A DNA stretch of 9,844 nt from contig CAMBXY010000051.1 of assembly GCA_945871945.1 (NCBI GenBank), forward strand, positions 1 through 9,844. The letters are read 5' to 3'. A program made the position numbers and the translations under genes. Shown piece after piece: positions 6,531 through 9,844 of this stretch (position 1 is its first letter; every line of letters starts with the position of its first letter). A model generated the notes under the pieces. That model did not search any database. It saw only the letters and a program-made list of their open reading frames with translations, and was not told the origin of the DNA. Source of the stretch: Bordetella parapertussis. Its GTDB lineage: Bacteria > Pseudomonadota > Gammaproteobacteria > Burkholderiales > Burkholderiaceae_C.

Positions 6531-7999
6531 GCCGGCTCTCCCAAGCCCAGCTCGACACCCGCTTGCTGTACATGCGCGAGCGTCACCAGCTCCTCGCCTT
6601 TGTCTCTTGCCTTGCCCTCGGCCAAATCGCGTAAACGTTTGGCCGCAGAGATTTGCACCAGCACCGGTTGACCGGCCACCAATGCATGCAGTTTGGTTTG
6701 GGCCGCGTCGTCCCACGGCGTGTTGTTTTGCGCACCCGTGATACCCCGCGCCAGTGTGGCGTCTACCTTGTCCATGTCGGTGCCCAGCGGCAAGATATGG
6801 AACAAAGCATCAAACAAGCAGTTACAACATTCTTGAATGAGATAGGTGGCACCGCTGTAGCCCATGAAAGGTGTGCCGGTGTGGCGACGGATGATGGCGC
6901 CAGGGAAAGAGGCAGGAATAAAGGAGGCCTTCATGGGCCCACTGCTGCCAGCTTCAGCCAAGTACATGCGCTCGTTGTAGCTGCCAAACAAAATCAGCGG
7001 CATTTGTTTGTGTACCAGTTCGCGCACAGCAGCGTTATCGGTTTTTTGGCCTGGCAGGCGAGACACCGCAAATTTGCAAGGCATGCCCATTTCAGTTTCT
7101 AAGAAATTGCGAATGCCACGCGCATAGGTGTCGGTGGCCACCACCGCGAAACTGGCGGTGGCGAAGAAGTCTTGGGTGACCGAGCGCCACAAGTCCCACA
7201 CGGGTTTGATGGTGGTGTGGCGTTCTCGGGTGATAAAGGGTTCAGGGTCAAGGCCCAACAATTCGCCCAGCTTGCGCAAGAATTTGGTGGTGCTGTGCAA
7301 ACCAATGGGCGCTTGCAAATAGGGGCGCTCTAGCGCCTCGCACAACATGCGACCGAACTCACGGTACATGCAAATGTTCACGTCGGCTTCGACCAACTGC
7401 GACACCTCGGCCAAATGGCTGCCCAAGGGGAAGACCATATTGATATCTGCACCAATACCTTGCACCAAGCGGCGAATTTCGGCCAAGTCACTGGGGCTGT
7501 TGAAGGTGCCGTAGCAAGGGCCAATGATATTGACACGGGGTTTTTCACCGTCTTTGCGTACCCGCTTGGGCACTTTTTTCATGCCGTACTCGGTCCACAG
7601 CCAGTACATGGCGCGGTTGGCACATTGCCACTGGTCTTCGTCAATGGTGCGGGGCAAAAACCGCATCAGGTTGGTGCCCTCTGGCGTGACGCCGCCGCCA
7701 ATCATCTCGGCGATAGAACCGGTGACCACCACCGCAGGCAAATCGGGGTCTAGCACTTGGTGGGCACGCTTCATCGCGCCTTCAGTACCTTCGCGGCCGA
7801 GTTGCTCTTCGGCCAATCCGGTGACCACAATGGGTAACTCGTGGGGCGGCAAGGCGTCGGTGTAATGCAGCACGGAGGTGACGGGCAGGTTTTCGCAGCC
7901 GACAGGGCCATCGATAACAACTTGCAAGCCCTTGATAGCGGTGAACACATACACCGCACCCCAATAGCCGCCTGCACGATCGTGGTCGAGTACAAACAT
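6527..7999 (-). CDS. bchZ: BchZ, chlorophyllide a reductase subunit Z
   Basis: BchZ and BchY form the nitrogenase-MoFe-like catalytic component of chlorophyllide a reductase, which reduces ring B of the chlorin using electrons from the BchX iron protein. The 490-residue protein begins [19 protein letters not shown], then has [16 protein letters not shown] with Cys35, the single BchZ ligand to the [4Fe-4S] cluster shared with BchY. Other family stretches are [33 protein letters not shown] and [20 protein letters not shown] (about 371-390). An unusual ECCNCLF group (Cys391, 392, 394) follows. The start at 7999 shares one base with the bchY stop (TGATG), and GAGGAG lies about 8 bases upstream. 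Its own stop overlaps the ATG of a small frame before pufB. In other purple bacteria the 3' end of bchZ carries the puf promoter; I could not recognise one here. Confidence 0.97.
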   Translation of the reverse strand: MFVLDHDRAGGYWGAVYVFTAIKGLQVVIDGPVGCENLPVTSVLHYTDALPPHELPIVVTGLAEEQLGREGTEGAMKRAHQVLDPDLPAVVVTGSIAEMIGGGVTPEGTNLMRFLPRTIDEDQWQCANRAMYWLWTEYGMKKVPKRVRKDGEKPRVNIIGPCYGTFNSPSDLAEIRRLVQGIGADINMVFPLGSHLAEVSQLVEADVNICMYREFGRMLCEALERPYLQAPIGLHSTTKFLRKLGELLGLDPEPFITRERHTTIKPVWDLWRSVTQDFFATASFAVVATDTYARGIRNFLETEMGMPCKFAVSRLPGQKTDNAAVRELVHKQMPLILFGSYNERMYLAEAGSSGPMKASFIPASFPGAIIRRHTGTPFMGYSGATYLIQECCNCLFDALFHILPLGTDMDKVDATLARGITGAQNNTPWDDAAQTKLHALVAGQPVLVQISAAKRLRDLAEGKARDKGEELVTLAHVQQAGVELGLGEPA

Positions 8000-9528
8000 C
8001 AGCCCATCTCCTCGGCTTTGCGTTTCTTTTGCTTCTTCTCGAACTGGCGGCGCACTTCTTTTTTGAAGTCGGGGTGCATGACTGGCACGTCTTCCCAGAC
8101 CCCCGCTTCATCGCCCTGCCCGACCGAGCCGAAAAATGCTTTCATTTCGTCAAAGCGGGCTTGGTTGCCAATGGCGGCATTGACCACTTGAATAAGAGAA
8201 CCAGCCCCAGCCACACCCATGAGCGGACGCGCTGAGATGAGGTTGGTGAAGTACAGCGAAGGAATGCACAACTCTTTGGCCGCTTGCACCACCGGCGTGG
8301 TGCCAATGGCAAGCTGCGGTTTGAACTCATGCACGGCTGCCATGTCTTGCTCGAGAGACGCCCGAAACTGCACATGTACACCCTTGGACTGCAGCCAATC
8401 GGCGTCGTGTTTATTCCAAGGGGTGGCGGGACAGGCACTGCCCACGTAGCGCAAATCGGCACCGCACTCGATGAGCAATCGCGCCACCAACAGCTCGGAA
8501 CCTTCGTAGCCACTGAGGGTGATGCGGGCGTTGATTTTTTGCGCAGCCAAGACGCCGCGCATGGCACCCAGAGTTTGGTTGCGCGCTGCGTCGATATCCG
8601 CTTGGGAAACACCACAAGCCGCGCCAATCGAGCCCAACCAATCGTGGGTGCCTTCAATGCCCACTGGGGCAGAGCCCACAATGGGTCGGCCAGCCGCTTG
8701 GAATTCACGCACGCTGGCGGTGTAAAAAGGATGGATGGCCGCCACTGCTTTGCAGTCGAGCGCGGCATACAACTCACGCCACTCTCGGGTGGGTGCCACT
8801 GTGCCCACGGCCAAGCCCATGGGTGCAATCATTTGCGCAATGATCATGGGGTCGGCGGGGAACATTTCGCCCAGCAAGGTGATGGTGGGTTTGCTGTTGC
8901 GCCCTTGACGAGGAGCCGCCACAGGGCCTGCCATGGCTTCTTGGCGGGCGTAATGCAGCATGGCGCCTGCTAAAACATCTTTGGCTTCGGCATGGGTGGG
9001 CACACCAAAGCCAGGTACATCGATGCCAATGATGCGCACGCCGTTGATTTCTTTGGGCAACAACTGCAACGGCACACCGCTGGCAGTGGGTACGCACAAA
9101 TTGATGATGACGATGCAATCGAGCTTGTCGGGGTCGGCTTGTTCGTGCACAGCATCGCGGATGTCTTCGAACAATTTGCCCGTGACCAAGGTTTCCGAAT
9201 TGAAGGGCACATAGCCCACGGTACGGCGAGCGCCATAGAAATGTGAGGTGAATGTGAGGCCATACACACAGCAAGCCGAGCCACTCAAGATGGTGGCGGT
9301 GCGGCGCATGCGCAAACCCACACGCAGCGAGCCAAAGGCGGGGCACATGCTTTGCGGCTGGTCGTGCGGGCCCTTGGGGTAATCGGCAGCGTACTGCGCC
9401 AACACTTCGCTTTTCCCTGCTTTGGCAGCCGCATCCAACATTTGGTCTTTGCCGGCGTGACAACCCAAACCGTCTGCGCTGGCAGCAGCGGCATTGGGCA
9501 GTGGGGTGATGGGAATGATGGCGCTCAT
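7999..9528 (-). CDS. bchY: BchY, chlorophyllide a reductase subunit Y
   Basis: BchY is the partner of BchZ in the catalytic component of chlorophyllide a reductase, a cytoplasmic enzyme of bacteriochlorophyll a synthesis. At 509 residues it has the three cysteines reported as cluster ligands in this family: Cys62 ([10 protein letters not shown]), Cys87 ([11 protein letters not shown], next to an extra Cys86) and Cys145 ([11 protein letters not shown]). Other conserved blocks are [30 protein letters not shown] and [20 protein letters not shown]. The C-terminus is highly basic ([19 protein letters not shown]). The start at 9528 begins [11 protein letters not shown], 8 bases after the bchX stop. 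There is little Shine-Dalgarno character in front of it, so translation may depend on bchX. The frame stays open to 9747, but that is bchX in another frame. Confidence 0.97.
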   Translation of the reverse strand: MSAIIPITPLPNAAAASADGLGCHAGKDQMLDAAAKAGKSEVLAQYAADYPKGPHDQPQSMCPAFGSLRVGLRMRRTATILSGSACCVYGLTFTSHFYGARRTVGYVPFNSETLVTGKLFEDIRDAVHEQADPDKLDCIVIINLCVPTASGVPLQLLPKEINGVRIIGIDVPGFGVPTHAEAKDVLAGAMLHYARQEAMAGPVAAPRQGRNSKPTITLLGEMFPADPMIIAQMIAPMGLAVGTVAPTREWRELYAALDCKAVAAIHPFYTASVREFQAAGRPIVGSAPVGIEGTHDWLGSIGAACGVSQADIDAARNQTLGAMRGVLAAQKINARITLSGYEGSELLVARLLIECGADLRYVGSACPATPWNKHDADWLQSKGVHVQFRASLEQDMAAVHEFKPQLAIGTTPVVQAAKELCIPSLYFTNLISARPLMGVAGAGSLIQVVNAAIGNQARFDEMKAFFGSVGQGDEAGVWEDVPVMHPDFKKEVRRQFEKKQKKRKAEEMG

Positions 9529-9536
9529 GGTGGGAC

Positions 9537-9844
9537 TCAAACTTCGTCGTAAACCACTTCGAGGGTGGGACGGTCGATGACGGTTTTGCCCGTCATATCG
9601 ACTTCGGTGGCCGGCGTCATGACAAAGTCGCGCCCAGTGATGTCGGCGCTGAACAGGCCGAGCAACTGGTCTTGGGTTTGTGGCTTGGGTCGCACTGGCG
9701 GCGCGTCGGCCACGTTTTGCGCCAACTCGGCAAACAAGGGGCCCCACATGCTGTCTGGCGTACCAATGATTTCGTAGCTCGCGCTTTTGCGGCGAATGTC
9801 TTCATTGGCTGGAATGGCGGCCAACACCGGGATGCCCGCATTGG
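9537..9844 (-). CDS. bchX: BchX, chlorophyllide a reductase iron protein, C-terminal part only
   Basis: BchX is the NifH-like ATPase that passes electrons to BchY-BchZ. Only about the last 102 codons lie in the window; the gene runs off the right edge, so the P-loop and cluster cysteines are not seen. The visible part contains NAGIPVLAAIPANEDIRRKS, SYEIIGTPDSMWGPLFAELA, PPVRPKPQTQDQLLGLFSAD and the ending RPTLEVVYDEV. These match the C-terminus of BchX and not of BchL or NifH, which lack this extension. The stop at 9537-9539 lies 8 bases before bchY, consistent with one transcript. An apparent start at 9827 is an internal GTG and should not be taken as the gene start. Confidence 0.95.
   Translation of the reverse strand, partial: NAGIPVLAAIPANEDIRRKSASYEIIGTPDSMWGPLFAELAQNVADAPPVRPKPQTQDQLLGLFSADITGRDFVMTPATEVDMTGKTVIDRPTLEVVYDEV

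Noticed and set aside
8142..9463. Long alternative-frame open frames (minus 8142-8828 and 8774-9463, plus 8284-8973) over bchY
   Set aside because: They overlie a gene with clear family identity, have Arg/Pro/Cys-rich or otherwise unlikely translations and no ribosome sites; they are frame shadows of a GC-rich gene.

Overview
The window is a solid run of photosynthesis genes, all read from the minus strand, from an anoxygenic phototrophic (purple) proteobacterium. The transcription order, right to left, is bchX (3' end only), bchY, bchZ, a small open frame, pufB, an unassigned small membrane-protein gene, pufA, pufL, pufM, pufC, crtA, crtD and crtC (5' part, running off the left edge). From recalled knowledge, the block bchXYZ-pufBALMC-crtADC is the arrangement of Rubrivivax gelatinosus and related phototrophic Burkholderiales (Rubrivivax, Rhodoferax, Limnohabitans and similar). 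The moderate GC content and the style of the proteins fit a betaproteobacterium of that kind. The genus is not determined.

Region by region: positions 6527-9844 encode the three subunits of chlorophyllide a reductase (BchX, BchY, BchZ), which reduces the chlorin ring to a bacteriochlorin on the way to bacteriochlorophyll a. Positions 3832-6387 encode the light-harvesting 1 beta and alpha polypeptides (PufB, PufA) and the reaction-centre L and M subunits. Positions 2786-3835 encode the tetraheme cytochrome subunit PufC. Positions 1-2744 encode CrtA, CrtD and CrtC, which hydrate, desaturate and oxidise acyclic carotenoids of the spheroidene/spirilloxanthin pathways. The window therefore couples pigment synthesis, carotenoid finishing and the proteins that bind both pigments.

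The genes are packed very tightly. There are short overlaps at bchY/bchZ, pufM/pufC and crtA/crtD, a gap of 8 bases at bchX/bchY, and no convincing terminator or promoter separating the blocks. This suggests a co-transcribed superoperon. The longest gene-free stretch is the 102 bases between pufA and pufL. It holds a strong GUAA-capped hairpin followed by a T-rich tract, in the place where puf mRNA processing and stabilising structures are known in other purple bacteria.

The least ordinary items are a 75-residue single-span membrane protein gene inserted between pufB and pufA, a 43-codon frame that starts inside the bchZ stop codon and ends on the pufB ribosome binding site, and the crtC reading frame, which lacks a conventional start near its conserved N-terminus and may overlap crtD by about 200 bases. 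I see no pufX and no recognisable pufQ, RNA genes, mobile elements, CRISPR arrays or long repeats.
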